This document shows, in pieces, positions 10,111-21,509 of a stretch of 64,000 bases of DNA. Source of the DNA: Penicillium oxalicum (Eukaryota; Ascomycota; Eurotiomycetes; Eurotiales; Aspergillaceae); assembly GCF_001723175.1 (NCBI RefSeq), contig NC_064654.1, positions 3,596,001 through 3,660,000 on the forward strand. The letters run 5' to 3'. The notes below the pieces were generated by a model. The model did not search any database, had not been told where the DNA came from, and worked only from the letters and a program-made list of their open reading frames with translations. The translations under genes were made by a program, and so were the position numbers. The first letter of the stretch is position 1; every line of letters begins with the position of its first letter.

Positions 10111-12549
10111 ATGCCTCCCTTATCGGCGTATACCCCGTTTGAGTCTCTGCTCTTTTTCCAAACGCTCGCCGCCTCCAACGAGCCGCCCGCCAATTTCACG
10201 TCCATCTCCAAATTCCTCAGCAACAACTCCCTGGTGCGCGAAAATGTAGCCTTCAGTGCAGATCGTCTCAGTCCAGAGGCTCTCGAGGACCTGTACGCAT
10301 CACTGCTCCGTGATGGGTTTGATCGCGACGCCATCTCGACCGGTGCTAATGGCCGGATCCCCGATAATTACGGCTTGAACAATTTCAAGAAACGGAAAAT
10401 CTCTAGCCCTCGACCGGACGGACTCCCTGACGGGCCTTCGCATGCGACCTTGATCCCAGACCTGGTCGCCCGCCTGTACGCGCGGTACAAGGAACTGGTC
10501 ACGAAAGAGATTCGGGATGAAGAGAAGCGATACAATGCAATCAAAGGCGAGATTGAACAGTTGCAGAAAGAGGGTCAACAGGGAGCGACCGCGGCCCGAC
10601 CAGCGGCTGCTGTTGCGCAAGCGCCAGAAACCGAGCGCAAACAGTCCATGGATGTCGATGTGAAGAAGGAACCGGCCCGCCAGGAACGTCCTGACCAAGT
10701 GACCCGGATTCCCGATCTTGCAGAGTCGAGACAGCCCCTACCGCAAGCTGCACCGGCAGACCAGCCTCGGCCTCCAGGAATGTCGTATCCACCTAGTCTC
10801 CCGAGCGCACCCAGTGCCCCCGCCGCTCTACCGAACCCTCAGCGACCCCAGACCCAGGTTCAACCCACCATGACGGCGATTAGCCAGCCCTCGTCTCTTC
10901 AGGGCATCAGATCTCAAGACAGCTCACCTCATCCCTATCAACAACCGCTTGCGCCAAGAACGCAGCTGCCCGGCCCCTCTACTCCCGTTGCAACGCGCGT
11001 TGTGCCGCCCCATCCATCGCAAGTTGCGCCGCAAGCTCATGGTCCTGGAGCCCCACTGCCTTCTTCGGTCAAGACCACTGTGCCCTTGTCTACGTCTCAG
11101 CAGCCGACGCCCACCCAGTCAAGCTTTCAGCAATGGCAACTTGAAGCGCCTCCACATTCACCATATTCGGCAGTCTCACCGGCGACGACCGTCCCAGCCA
11201 CCGCTCCAGTCACCAAGCAACCCGGTCTGCCTCCTCAGGGGCCTGCGAGAGCGCCGTCGAGAGCGTCTCAACTATCCGCTGCTCCGAGCACGCCCGGCCC
11301 CACGACCCCGCTTGTTCAAACTCCTGCCCCTGGTGGGTTCTCACGTAACTCACAAACTCCAAGTGTGGTAATTCCGGCCTACCCAGAGGGAAAGGGTTCA
11401 CGGCCACGGCTGTCCATTGATACTCCAGGGTCGTCTACCCCGTGGAAGAGGACACCAAGATTGAGCATCCCCGAATCACCGGCATCTCCACCAAGACCTC
11501 GGCCTGAAGATGTGAGCCCGATCAGTGAGCGAGCGCCGTCTCCTGGTGCGATGGATATTTCGCCTCCACGTGAGAAGAAAACCACCCGGCGCAGTCAAGC
11601 AGCCGCAGCAGACTCAAAGGCCACGCCGTCCATCAAAATCGAGAAGGCTTCGTCGGCCCGGAGGAATCGAGCCATCAGCTCCGCTTCAATCCAGAGCCGA
11701 GGACGGTCTGTGGCTTCGAGGGAGGTCTCGCGCGAGCCTTCCCGCTCGGCGACAGGCCATAAAGAGTCTGCGACCGCGGTTGAAGATCAAACTCCAAAGG
11801 CGAGACCAAAGCGAAAGCGCGGTGCCAGCGAATCTCTGGACAACGAGCCAATTGTGTTTGAGCAGCCCAGGATTGACTCCACCAAGTACGTGCTCTGCAC
11901 ACGGGGCTTCCACCGAACGGCAGCTCCCATCATGAACGATGTCACAACTCATAAACTTGCGTCCATCTTCGCCAAGCCCATCAGCGAACGGGATGCTCCG
12001 GGCTACCATGATCTTATCTACCGGCCTCAGGATTTGAAGTCCATCAAGTCTGCGGTTCACCAAGGCAGTAAATCGGTTGCTGTGGCGACCGAAGCTGTCA
12101 GCACCCCGGCTGGCGATGGAGAATCTCCTGCCCCGGGCATTGGGACGCCATCCAAGAACAACATGCTCATGCTACAAAAAACCGAGGATCTCGTCCCGCC
12201 CAAGGCGATTGTCAACTCGGCTCAGTTGGAAAAGGAATTGATTCGCATGTTTGCTAACGCCATCATGTACAACCCTATTCCCGCGCGAGGGTTCGGACCG
12301 GCATTTCCCATGATGAATGAGCGTGGCTCTCGCGAGAGCACACAGTCTGGCGATGGCGACGAGGGCGGCATCATTCAAGACTCGCTCGAGATGTTCGAGG
12401 ACGTGGAGCAAGCAGTAACCCACTGGCGTCAGGCAGAGCGTACGGCGGAGAGGAACGCAGACGATCTGGCAAACAAGAACGTACTCTTCTTACGCCGTGG
12501 GAGTGTCAGCGATTTCAATACAGACAGCGCGGACGATGCCAAAGGATAG
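10111..12549 (+). CDS. Bromodomain protein, BRD8/Bdc1-like (NuA4-type subunit)
   Basis: A single exon encodes 812 aa from MPPLSAYTPFESLLFF. I chose this ATG because the upstream frame to 9913 lacks an ATG and is compositionally different. Residues 1-150 hold a conserved helical region (FTSISKFLSNNSLVREN, then KKRKISSPRPDGLPDG, then VARLYARYKELVTKEIRDEE) ending in a coiled coil. The middle, about residues 170-590, is Pro/Ser/Gln-rich and disordered, with basic patches. The C-terminus, about residues 600-740, carries a bromodomain-like helical unit: HKLASIFAKPISERDAPGYH, LIYRPQDLKSIKSAV, and after a linker LEKELIRMFANAIMYNP. The last piece corresponds to the acetyl-lysine-binding Asn region. 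BRD8/Bdc1 proteins are subunits of the NuA4/TIP60 histone acetyltransferase in fission yeast and animals. Assignment to that complex is an inference from architecture. It converges with DPH1 downstream. Confidence 0.75.
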   Translation: MPPLSAYTPFESLLFFQTLAASNEPPANFTSISKFLSNNSLVRENVAFSADRLSPEALEDLYASLLRDGFDRDAISTGANGRIPDNYGLNNFKKRKISSPRPDGLPDGPSHATLIPDLVARLYARYKELVTKEIRDEEKRYNAIKGEIEQLQKEGQQGATAARPAAAVAQAPETERKQSMDVDVKKEPARQERPDQVTRIPDLAESRQPLPQAAPADQPRPPGMSYPPSLPSAPSAPAALPNPQRPQTQVQPTMTAISQPSSLQGIRSQDSSPHPYQQPLAPRTQLPGPSTPVATRVVPPHPSQVAPQAHGPGAPLPSSVKTTVPLSTSQQPTPTQSSFQQWQLEAPPHSPYSAVSPATTVPATAPVTKQPGLPPQGPARAPSRASQLSAAPSTPGPTTPLVQTPAPGGFSRNSQTPSVVIPAYPEGKGSRPRLSIDTPGSSTPWKRTPRLSIPESPASPPRPRPEDVSPISERAPSPGAMDISPPREKKTTRRSQAAAADSKATPSIKIEKASSARRNRAISSASIQSRGRSVASREVSREPSRSATGHKESATAVEDQTPKARPKRKRGASESLDNEPIVFEQPRIDSTKYVLCTRGFHRTAAPIMNDVTTHKLASIFAKPISERDAPGYHDLIYRPQDLKSIKSAVHQGSKSVAVATEAVSTPAGDGESPAPGIGTPSKNNMLMLQKTEDLVPPKAIVNSAQLEKELIRMFANAIMYNPIPARGFGPAFPMMNERGSRESTQSGDGDEGGIIQDSLEMFEDVEQAVTHWRQAERTAERNADDLANKNVLFLRRGSVSDFNTDSADDAKG

Positions 12550-13076
12550 AGAGCTTTGCTGGGTATGCCATGTATCATGATGTGAGGGGGTAGTGTCCCT
12601 GTGTGGAGAGGGAGGTGACCTCTGAAATGAATGAAAAACATGTATCATCATCCGTCGGTCCTGCTTCCAGCCACTGAGCCACACTTGTACATCCTCGAAG
12701 CGCTAGCACATTCGATTAAACTCTCCGGAATTCCAGCCGTACCTCCGCAAAGGGAAGGCCTTCAATCCTGCGCGGCCCGGCCTTTGACCGCGTCATAAAT
12801 CATTCCAATACGTAGCAGGTTTGCCCTATACAGCAAATGGGATTTGAGCCTCTGGAGTTACAGTAGCTTTCTTTCACATGAACTTGGACAAGCGCGACGT
12901 TTCCAGTGACGCCGAACCTGACAATCAAGATCGGCAGTCATCATTTCATCATTTCATTCAAACTCTACTGTGTAACGTCTCAGGCCAGACCTGCTGCCGT
13001 TGATTCTATTTTGGAGCTTTCCCCGTCTTCGGAGAACCGATCCATGCGTTGACTTTTTCCCACTCCCCGGTATACT
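12550..13076. other. Convergent 3' flanks
   Basis: This 527-bp spacer lies between the stop codons of the bromodomain gene and DPH1. It should carry both 3' UTRs. I see no gene. Confidence 0.6.
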
Positions 13077-14436
13077 TTAAGCGGCACGAATGGCCTGCTC
13101 GGGCTTCGTTCGGCCCAAACCTTCCTTGGCATAGAAATCCATCGGATAAACACCCTTGTTCGCCTTGTCCCAATTTTCCCGTACGTCGAGAGCAATAAGC
13201 GCCTCGTAAGGGGTCAACAATGGGCGAGAAAATGCATACCCCCAATCAATGCTCAGTCGAGGACAGGCAATCTGCACCCAACATTCGACGTCGGACATGG
13301 AAGCTAGCTTGCCGGGGAAGATCTCGCTGAGGAGAAGATTGACGACGGGGATCCCGCGTTCGGCGAGATGACGTTCGATCATGGCCATGGTGTTGGGGTT
13401 ACCCTGTCGTCCAAGGGATCCCAGAATAATGCCCCATTTTTTGGCTGATTTAGCGGTGGCGATGGCATCGCGGCGAATGGTGTGCATCTCGTCGTGATCG
13501 TAGGACTCGCGAGTGAGTGTTCGCGAGTAAGGATCATATCGATAGGCTGGGATGGAGGGATTGTGAATCATGGCGGACTCTAGATGGAAGCGGCCATCTC
13601 CGAGGTATAAGAGAAGGTCGATCTCGGATTCTGGCAGCTGAGGGGAGGTGCAGCCTAGAATCTCACCCTTGGACAAGGGCATGATTTGCGGGACCACGAC
13701 GCGGAAGCCAGCGCGCTCCAAGACCGGCTTGAGGCCGTGAAGCGTGGCGTTGAATTGGATGGTGCCGACGGTGGCGATGGTCTGGCCGGGCTTGAAGTTG
13801 CGCTCGAGGGTAGCGATCAGGTGGCTTGTGTCGATGCTGATGTCGACGAAGATGTACAGCGTTTTGATCTTGGTCACGTCCACGGGGATCAAGCAACTGT
13901 GTGCGTAATGGACGAGCAGGTCGCAACCCAGGGCTCGCGCCGTATAATCGTCAATACAGCATGCTCCGTAGGTCACGTCTCCCATGATCAAGGTCTCAAT
14001 GCCCGGGCAGAATTGAGTCAAAATGTCCGAAATGGTGGTGGCGAATATCAAAAGACCCTCGGGGAACTGCAGTGCGACGCGCTTGGCACCTGAGGAGCGG
14101 ACGCGGTGGATGGTCTTGGGGATCTCGAAGGAGTAGTTCTTGGGCAGCAGTTCGATCGCGGCTTGGATCTCGGGGTCGTCCAGAATCTCCGCGGGGACTT
14201 GGTTGAGTGTTCGAGTTGTCCTCCTTGGGGCAGCTGAGGAATTTCCCAATGATATTAGTGAGACGGGCTCTGGATGACCCTCGGAATCCATGCATACCTG
14301 TCTGTACAGCCGTTGACTCAACATCGGCTTGGCTTGAGGTATCCTTGTGAGACTGGGCTTCGGCTGTGCGCCGACCGACAAACCTCTTCTTGGGCTGTCG
14401 CATTTGACTGCCCGCATTGTTTGTGGCTTCCTCCAT
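13077..14436 (-). CDS. DPH1: Diphthamide biosynthesis protein 1 (2-(3-amino-3-carboxypropyl)histidine synthase subunit 1)
   Basis: Two exons, 14436-14298 and 14233-13077, give 431 aa. Exon 1 encodes the basic N-terminus from [19 protein letters not shown]; the join reads [15 protein letters not shown]. Dph1 with Dph2 forms the [4Fe-4S] radical-SAM-like enzyme. It transfers the 3-amino-3-carboxypropyl group of S-adenosylmethionine to a histidine of translation elongation factor 2, the first step of diphthamide synthesis in the cytosol. Family hallmarks are [22 protein letters not shown] (first cluster Cys), [17 protein letters not shown] (second cluster Cys), GDGRFHLES and [14 protein letters not shown] (third cluster Cys). 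All expected cysteine motifs are intact and the length is normal. The gene diverges from HMG-CoA lyase across 394 bp. Confidence 0.95.
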
Positions 14437-14830
14437 CCCTGTGGTCGTGTGTGATGTTTCTGTGGGTGTAGACTGCTGTTGTGTTGAAGAATTCGGACCA
14501 AATAAAAAAAAAACCTCCCCCACTATCGGACTGAGGGGATAGCATCACTTTGGCTGCAAGTGGCCCTCTGATCTTTTTTTTCGAGTGGGGCCATCGACCT
14601 CCTCACTAGACCGGTTTGGGTAAAGCGCTCTCCGCAATCCGAGGCTCCCCCTCCCTTCAATACCGTACCGTTACGTCCGTCAGGTGGACTTTCTCCGATC
14701 CCCCGCGCGTAGCATTCGCCTTTGCTCTTCACAGCATCATCAGCTTTTCTATGCTTCCTTCCGTGAATCCACCTTGACACCCTCGTACCTCTCTCCATTG
14801 ATCTAAAGCTGGGGCTTCAGGACTATCAGC
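14437..14830. promoter_or_regulatory. Divergent promoter between DPH1 and HMG-CoA lyase
   Basis: This 394-bp spacer must hold both 5' regions. It contains T- and A-rich tracts near the DPH1 side. No specific regulator site stands out. Confidence 0.6.
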
Positions 14831-16017
14831 ATGGCGAGTTACTCTCGTTTGCGTCTACTCTCGACTCTCAGAGTGCCTCTTGCCAAACGCTGCTACTCGA
14901 CCGAATCGCGGTTAGCCTCGGACCATGTTCGCATCGTCGAAGTTGGTGCTCGTGATGGGTTGCAGAACGAGAAAAAGTCCATCTCAATGGAAACGAAATT
15001 GGAATTGATTCGAAGACTGGCTAAGACGGGTGTCACTACTATTGAAGCTGGCTCGTTTGTCCCCGCAAAATGGGTGCCGCAGGTATGCAATCTTTATAGA
15101 TCCGAGGAAGATCAACCAAGTTGGCCCGGAGTTTTCGAGCGAACCATCGTTGTTCTGATAGACTAGGGGAAAGAAAACACTGACCGACCTGTTGAATGCA
15201 GATGGCCAGCACGGCTGAGATCTGTGAACACCTTTTGACCTCCCCCCCGCCATCTCAAAGCACAATTGCCTACAATTATTTAGTCCCCAACATCAAGGGA
15301 CTGGAGAGTCTCGTGAAGATCATGGAAGCCAAGGGGGTCTCAGCAGGGTCGCCCAGCTCGGATTCACAGTCTGCTACTACCACGGAAGTCTCCCTGTTCG
15401 CGGCAGCCACGGAGTCTTTCTCCAAGGCCAACACCAATTGTACCATTGCCGAGTCATTGGAACGCATCAAACCCATTGTTGCCTTGGCCAAGAATAAAAA
15501 CATCCGCGTGCGAGGATACGTCTCGGTCGCGCTGGGCTGCCCCTACGAAGGTCCCGAAGTGAGCCCGTCGAAAGTGGCCGACATCACCGCAACTCTGTTA
15601 GAGATGGGAGCAGATGAGGTGTCCGTGGCCGACACCACCGGAATGGGAACAGCACCGCGTACCCTGGAACTATTGAAGGCCCTCAAGGCGGCCGGTATCG
15701 CCAATAGCGATCTGGCTCTTCATTTCCACGATACATACGGCCAGGCCTTGGTAAACACCATCGTCGGCCTGGAGCACGGCATTCGGATCTTCGATAGCAG
15801 TGTCGGAGGATTGGGCGGCTGCCCATACTCCAAAGGTGCTACCGGGAACGTTTCTACCGAGGACCTCGTCCACACAATTCACAGTCTCGGAATGCACACC
15901 GGGATCAGCTTGGAAGAGATGTCTCGAATTGGCGCCTGGATCAGCGAGGAGCTGGGCCGCGCAAATGACAGTCGAGCTGGCAAGGCCACCATGGCCCGAT
16001 TGATGGAGTCTAAGTAA
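14831..16017 (+). CDS. Hydroxymethylglutaryl-CoA lyase, mitochondrial
   Basis: Two exons, 14831-15082 and 15202-16017, give 355 aa; the intron starts GTATGC and ends GCAG. The enzyme cleaves 3-hydroxy-3-methylglutaryl-CoA to acetoacetate and acetyl-CoA, the last step of leucine breakdown and of ketogenesis. The first 25-30 residues are basic and Ser/Leu-rich without acids, a mitochondrial presequence. The TIM-barrel motifs are present: VEVGARDGLQNE near the N-terminus, TIEAGSFV, the metal-binding HFHDTYG, and the active-site loop GGLGGCPYSKGATGNV with the catalytic Cys at about residue 291. The C-terminus is MESK, so it lacks the peroxisomal CKL-type signal of the animal enzyme. Confidence 0.95.
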
Positions 16018-16744
16018 AAGGATCAATGTCTCTTGTACCTATCGTGTCTGCGCCCTTTTTTTTCATCCTCGGTTACTCCTGGTTTTGTAATACAATGAGC
16101 GAATTTTAATTGTCCCGAGTTAGTGTTGTTCCTAGTTTTCACCTATACCGTCTACTAATGAAGGATCACTTTGAAAAGGCGGCTCACGGCATGCTTCAAG
16201 ATCAACAGATCAATCGAGCATAATCTCCCGCGCCACCAGAACCTAGCAACGAAGGATTCCTCTTCTCAGTCCACGGCGTGATTTCAAAGTTGACGAACTC
16301 CTCTCTGTCGATAGAAACCTAGGGACCCGTCCGACCTTGGCATTTCCATCCAGGTCTTCACACTCTAGAAAGCTTGACGACGGGAGCATGATATTCAATA
16401 AAGGTAAGCTTGGGACATTTCATCGCTCGAGACTATCGAAACACTGCATCCCGTGATAAAACCTCCCTCTCCCCAAAAATCGACACCATGGATGGATGTG
16501 GGTGATCGATTCTGACACGCTCGAGCCCGGAATTCGCTCCATAAGGTCGTCAATTGATTAATGAACTTATTGTTCTCTTTTGGTGATATGTATACAAATT
16601 CGTCGGCCAAGAGTACACCTATTGCCCCTCGGTCATCGCTGGACCATTGTAGACCGTACAAAGCAGAGATGTGAAGTAACGCCGAACCCACAATGCCTCT
16701 CAAAACGCAATGATTCGCTTCAAAGTATTCCAACGTCTCGAGGC
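16018..16744. other. Convergent 3' flanks
   Basis: A 727-bp spacer lies between the HMG-CoA lyase and SDH assembly factor stop codons. The short open frames here are not credible as genes. Confidence 0.55.
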
Positions 16745-17188
16745 TCAGAAATCCGTGACTCGGCCTCCATAACTCCAATCGCCACCGGAGCCCCATCGCA
16801 GCGGCTCATTTTTGGGGCCGCCAATTTCGCCTGTTTTGGGGTTCTTTTCGCCTTCGAATTCGGGCTTCAGACCCTTTGGCGCGTCGGGATGGAGCTCTTC
16901 GCCATTGCCCTTGGCATTGATGGTGGGCTGGGAATCGGATTGCGGCGACTGGTTGACTTGCGGGGTACTAAATGCGCCTGTTGAGCGGCGCTGAAGCTCC
17001 TCGAAAATATCCTGTTCCTCCTTAGGCAGACGGGGAGGAGCCGGGGCGTCCTTGAATCCAAATGTCGGCTTGCCGCCATCTCTTGTTTGGCGCAGGATGG
17101 CGGAGGTGGAGAGTGGTCGAGCTGCCCGTCGGCTCATGGATGTCGCGAGGCGGGCGGGAACGTGGACGAAGGTGAGAGGCCTGAACAT
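16745..17188 (-). CDS. Succinate dehydrogenase assembly factor 4 homologue, mitochondrial
   Basis: One exon encodes 147 aa from MFRPLTFVHVPARLATSMS. An in-frame extension to 17473 has no family support. The N-terminal 35 residues are rich in Arg/Ser/Ala without acids (matrix presequence). The middle is low-complexity. The C-terminal block GPKNEPLRWGSGGDWSYGG followed by RVTDF matches the signature of the SDHAF4/Sdh8 family (DUF1674). In yeast and animals this small matrix chaperone binds FAD-loaded Sdh1/SDHA and promotes its assembly with Sdh2, limiting autoxidation. The region between presequence and signature is longer than in the yeast protein. It is transcribed divergently from ARG8 with a 440-bp spacer. 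Confidence 0.88.
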   Translation of the reverse strand: MFRPLTFVHVPARLATSMSRRAARPLSTSAILRQTRDGGKPTFGFKDAPAPPRLPKEEQDIFEELQRRSTGAFSTPQVNQSPQSDSQPTINAKGNGEELHPDAPKGLKPEFEGEKNPKTGEIGGPKNEPLRWGSGGDWSYGGRVTDF

Positions 17189-17628
17189 TTTTTGGGTGGT
17201 GATTGTACTCGTGAGGAAGATGTCAACCGATGAACGGGGAGGAGCAAAAGGAAGAAATGCAAAGGACGATCGAAGCAGGATCACAAGTCCAGATCGGAGG
17301 CGATCAATCATTCCCGAGCGATCTCCGAGCCACAGGAACCAGGTGGCGCCGCGGGTCACGGGTCCAGCCATGCCCGCTGAGATGACTAAGGCTCCCCGTG
17401 ACTCCCGCTTCGAGTGCCGAGTCAGCGACGCCCGATATCGCCGGGATCTTTTTTCGAGAGTGGATCCCCCCATGCAGAGTCATCCAAGCTGGTGAGATTC
17501 TATGAGTCCCAGTCGGAAAGTGAGCCTACGGCCATTAATCCCCTCATAAATTCTTTGCTCACTGCGCCCAAACATTTCTCAGTATTTTACCAAGGGTGCA
17601 ATTCTGTGGGACACGGTACAATTTCACA
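17189..17628. promoter_or_regulatory. Bidirectional promoter of the SDHAF4-like gene and ARG8, with TGASTC half-sites
   Basis: The spacer contains TGACTC at 17399, GAGTCA at 17419, GAGTCA at 17477 and TGAGTC at 17503. All match six of the seven bases of the TGASTCA element bound by Gcn4/CpcA, which activates amino-acid biosynthesis genes such as those for arginine. They lie 120-230 bp before the ARG8 start codon. Binding is an inference. Confidence 0.45.
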
Positions 17629-19242
17629 ATGGCCGCTCTTCGTGTGGCTGCTCGCCGTCTGCCTGGCCACTCTCGACTCTCTCCCTCGTTTCCATCATCT
17701 CTGGTCTCAGTGAGTCAGCGTCGGTTTGCGGCAACGGCCAATGTTGCCCAGGATGTGAAGCAGCAAGTACAGGTAGGAGAACACCATCTCGTACCCAAAG
17801 ATCTGGCGTTGGTGATCAAACCGAAGCAACTAACCATCGTATATGAATCATCTACAGAAGGAGTCTACCTTGCCCAACCCTGATCCTGCGCCAGACTCGC
17901 TGACGGCCTCGTTTATCAATGAGCGTACTCCCTTCATGGTGCCCACTTATGTGCGCCCGGCTCCGATGATGATGAAGGGACAAGGCTGTTATCTGTGGGA
18001 TATGGAGAATCGACGCTATTTGGATTTCACTTCTGGAATCGCGGTCAACTCTCTGGGTCATTGCGACCCAGAGGTGGCCCAAATTGTCGCAGAACAGGTG
18101 CACACCCTCCATTCGCCCACACAACTGTGCTCAACTGGAACGACTGCTAATGATCGACTCTCTTCTTCCTCCAGGCCGAGACATTGGTTCACGCTTCGAA
18201 CCTCTATCACAACCCGTGGACCGGCGCTCTCAGCCAGATTCTCATCAATCTGACCCGCGAGTCCGGCGCAATGCGTGATGCCTCCCAAGTTTTCATCTGC
18301 AACTCCGGCACGGAGGCCAATGAGGCGGCAATCAAATTTGCTCGCAAGGTTGGCCGATCCATTGACCCCTCCGGTGCCAAGCACGAACTTGTCTCCTTCC
18401 ACAACTCGTTCCACGGCCGCACGATGGGTGCACTCTCGGCGACCCCCAACCCGAAGTACCAGACCCCCTTCGCGCCCATGATCCCCGGCTTCAAGTACGG
18501 CAACTACAACGATGTTGAGCAGCTACAGACTCTCATCACCGAAAACACCTGCGGTGTGATTGTTGAGCCCATTCAGGGTGAGGGTGGTGTGAATGTCGCC
18601 AAGCCCGAGTTCTTGGTTGCGCTTCGTAAGCGCTGCGACGAGGTCGGCGCTGTGCTGGTCTTCGATGAGATTCAATGTGGTCTCTCTCGCACTGGTAGTT
18701 TCTGGGCGCACGGCCACCCATCTCTTGCCCCGGCCTCTGGGGAAGCTGCGCACCCCGATATCTTGACTACCGCCAAGGCTCTGGGTAACGGCATCCCCAT
18801 TGGCGCGACCATTGTCTCCGGCAAGACCGTCGCATCCCACATCAAGACTGGTGACCACGGCACGACTTTTGGGGGTAACCCTCTGGCCTGCCGAGCTGCC
18901 TACCACATCGTCGCCCGTCTCGCAGACTCTGAGCTTCAGCGCGGGGTGGAAGAGAAGTCCGCCGTCTTTACCTCGGGATTCCAGGCCTTGCGAGAGAAGT
19001 TCCCTCATGCCATCTCTGAAGTTCGTGGCCGCGGCTTGATCCTGGGACTGCAGCTGTCTCCCGAATATACTGCTAAAGCTGCCGATATCATCACCGCCGC
19101 CCGCGAGCGCGGGTTGCTGATCATCACTGCCGGGGAGGGATGCATTCGTTTTGTCCCTCCGTTGACCATTACCGAAGAGCAGATTCAAACGGGCCTGAAC
19201 ATTCTGGAGCAGGCCATGGCTTCTGTTGTGTCCGAGGCTTAA
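17629..19242 (+). CDS. ARG8: Acetylornithine aminotransferase, mitochondrial
   Basis: Three exons, 17629-17772, 17858-18097 and 18175-19242, give 483 aa with phase 0 joins. The PLP-dependent class III aminotransferase converts N-acetylglutamate semialdehyde and glutamate to N-acetylornithine and 2-oxoglutarate in the matrix, within arginine synthesis. Residues 1-40 form a presequence (MAALRVAARRLPGH). Hallmarks are LWDMENRRYLDFTSGIAVNS, ICNSGTEANEAAIKFAR, SFHNSFHGRTMGALSAT, VEPIQGEGGVN, VFDEIQCGLSRTG (PLP-binding Asp) and TTAKALGNGIPIGA with the Schiff-base Lys at about 329, then TTFGGNPLACRAA. Ornithine aminotransferase is the nearest alternative, but the presequence and GIAVNSLGH context fit the acetylornithine enzyme better. 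Confidence 0.93.
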
Positions 19243-19977
19243 CAAAAATCTTCTTTTATGGTTTTCCTTTGCGTTTCTTGCCCTCTGATTGTCGGGCTTC
19301 GCCCCATGTGTTTGGTACATAAGCTTCTTCTTCTTCTTTTTTTTGTTTTCTTTTTTTTTTCTCATTTGCGCAAGCGATTCTTTCTTATTTACATTTAGAC
19401 ATGATCCGATTGCATCGGTCTATAGATCGCTGATTTATGCGGGTATGGAGCGAACGAAAAAACAATTTAAGGTTGTGTGTCCCGATCTGTCACACCTTGT
19501 GCCACATATAAACTCATTTGGTACTGAAAGTTTGATAAAAACCGCCAAGCCCTCCAGAATTGTCCAAAATCGAAATCTCGATGGCCTTTTGCATGTAAAA
19601 ACCTCCTACTTTATCACACTCCGCATTCACTCAATCGGGTTGAATTGCATCGCCAAGACAATGACGCGGCGGGTACCATGAAATCAGCAACCCACCCCGT
19701 GGATCTTTTGGTGGAACTTCGTCTTTCACTCCTTCCTCAGTACTGATTATTCAAGCTGTTTTGTCGTGGCGGAAGCATCTGGGGAGTTTTTTTCTTTCTA
19801 CACGTGGAATCTCGCCTGGTTTCAGCGCCACCTGAACTGTCGAATCTCGGTTGATGATGGAATTGGTGTCTTTGAATCACCAGACCTGACCGTTACCCAC
19901 AGCGCAGCACGACCGCGCGGGCATCTCTCCGCACCGTCTCCAACCAATTTGGAGTCCACTCTGCGGACACGTCCACG
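19243..19977. other. ARG8 3' flank and BTN1 promoter
   Basis: A 735-bp spacer between tandem genes. It has T-rich runs at about 19325-19365, likely in the ARG8 3' UTR. No gene seen. Confidence 0.55.
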
Positions 19978-21509
19978 ATGCCGGTTGGGACTCGCCTCTC
20001 AGAGTGGCTCCGTAGGGTCTTCCACGGTGCTGATCCACGAGTGTGTGTCGCTTTTTGGCTCTTTGGTGAGTAAATCCCGAACATGTCGGTGCTGGGCCTG
20101 ACCTCGGACAAAAGTCGATGCTCTTGAGATGCTTTGCCCTGGCTGACCACGGTGGGACTTGCTCAGGTCTCATCAACAATGTCCTATATGTGATCCTTCT
20201 CTCCGCGGCGCTCGATCTCGTCGGTCCAAATGTGCCCAAGGGCGTTGTCCTTCTCGCGGACATCATCCCCTCCTTTGGTACCAAGCTAATCGCGCCGTAC
20301 TTTATCCACATGGTACCTTATTCAGTCCGGGTGGTGATTTTCGTCTTTTTATCGGTGCTGGGGATGCTTGTCGTCGCGACTAGTCCGAGCTACACAGATG
20401 GAGGCGCCATCTCATCCAAGATCGCCGGAATCGTTCTCGCCAGCCTGTCGGCCGGCGGCGGCGAGTTGAGTTTCGTCGGGCTTACCCATTTCTACGGACC
20501 GTTCAGTTTGGCAGCATGGGGAAGTGGAACAGGCGCCGCTGGCCTGATCGGAGCAGGCGCTTATGCTCTGGCGACCTCGACGCTGAAGATTTCCGTTCAG
20601 GCTACGCTTCTGGCGTCTGCGATCCTTCCAGCAATCATGGCCCTGAGCTTCTTTGTGGTCCTCCCTCGAGGTGCACTGCAAGGCAATGGTTCCGCGACGC
20701 ACGAGTATCGCTCTACGGCGCAGGACCGGGACGAGGACTCGGATGATGAAGCTCTCAATGAAGATGGTCAGGAGGCCGATCGCAGCGAGGAGGATGGGCT
20801 TTTGCCAAACCCCATCCACGCAGCGGACGCTTATAAGCCTGTTCAGATCAGAGGATCAACGACATGGTGGAGTCGATTCCGATTGAACTTTGCGCTCCTG
20901 CAAGGACTATTCATTCCCTTGTAAGAAAGAACTCTCCATTGTTGGACGAACCAGGATGTTTTACACCCCACTTCCATACTAACTTCTTGCCCATGTTACA
21001 GTATGCTGCCGTTGCTTCTCGTATATATCGCTGAATATGTGATTAACCAGGGTGTCAGTCCCACCTTACTCTTCCCTCTGGACCAGACGCCATTTGAGAA
21101 TTTCCGCGCCTTTTATCCCGCCTACAATGCCATCTACCAGGCCGGAGTTTTCATCTCGCGCTCTTCGACCCCGTTCTTCCGCGTCCACCATCTCTATATC
21201 CCCTCGTTCCTCCAGATCGCGAATCTCATCCTCTTGACCCTCCACGCCATGTTTGATTTCATCCCCAATGTCTATATCATCTTCTTGATCATCTTCTGGG
21301 AAGGATTGCTGGGCGGCTTGGTTTACGTGAATACCTTTGCAGAGATCACCGACCGAGTCCCCAAGCAGGATCGGGAATTCTCGCTGGGCGCTACGACCGT
21401 GAGCGATTCCGCGGGAATTTGTATAGCGGGCTTCTTGAGTATGCCGTGGGAAGTTCTCCTTTGTCGTTGGCAAGTGGGCCATGGGCGGGACTATTGTCGG
21501 CGGGCTTGA
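19978..21509 (+). CDS. BTN1: Battenin homologue, vacuolar/lysosomal membrane protein CLN3/Btn1
   Basis: Three exons, 19978-20065, 20167-20920 and 21002-21509, give 449 aa with matching phases (1 and 2). The protein is a polytopic member of the CLN3 family. In yeast, Btn1 sits in the vacuole/Golgi membrane and influences vacuolar pH and basic amino-acid (arginine) balance; the human orthologue is mutated in juvenile Batten disease. Typical segments are [56 protein letters not shown] and [10 protein letters not shown]. The ending [13 protein letters not shown] is also typical. A cytosolic acidic loop ([14 protein letters not shown]) sits mid-protein. About ten hydrophobic segments are visible. 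Confidence 0.93.
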
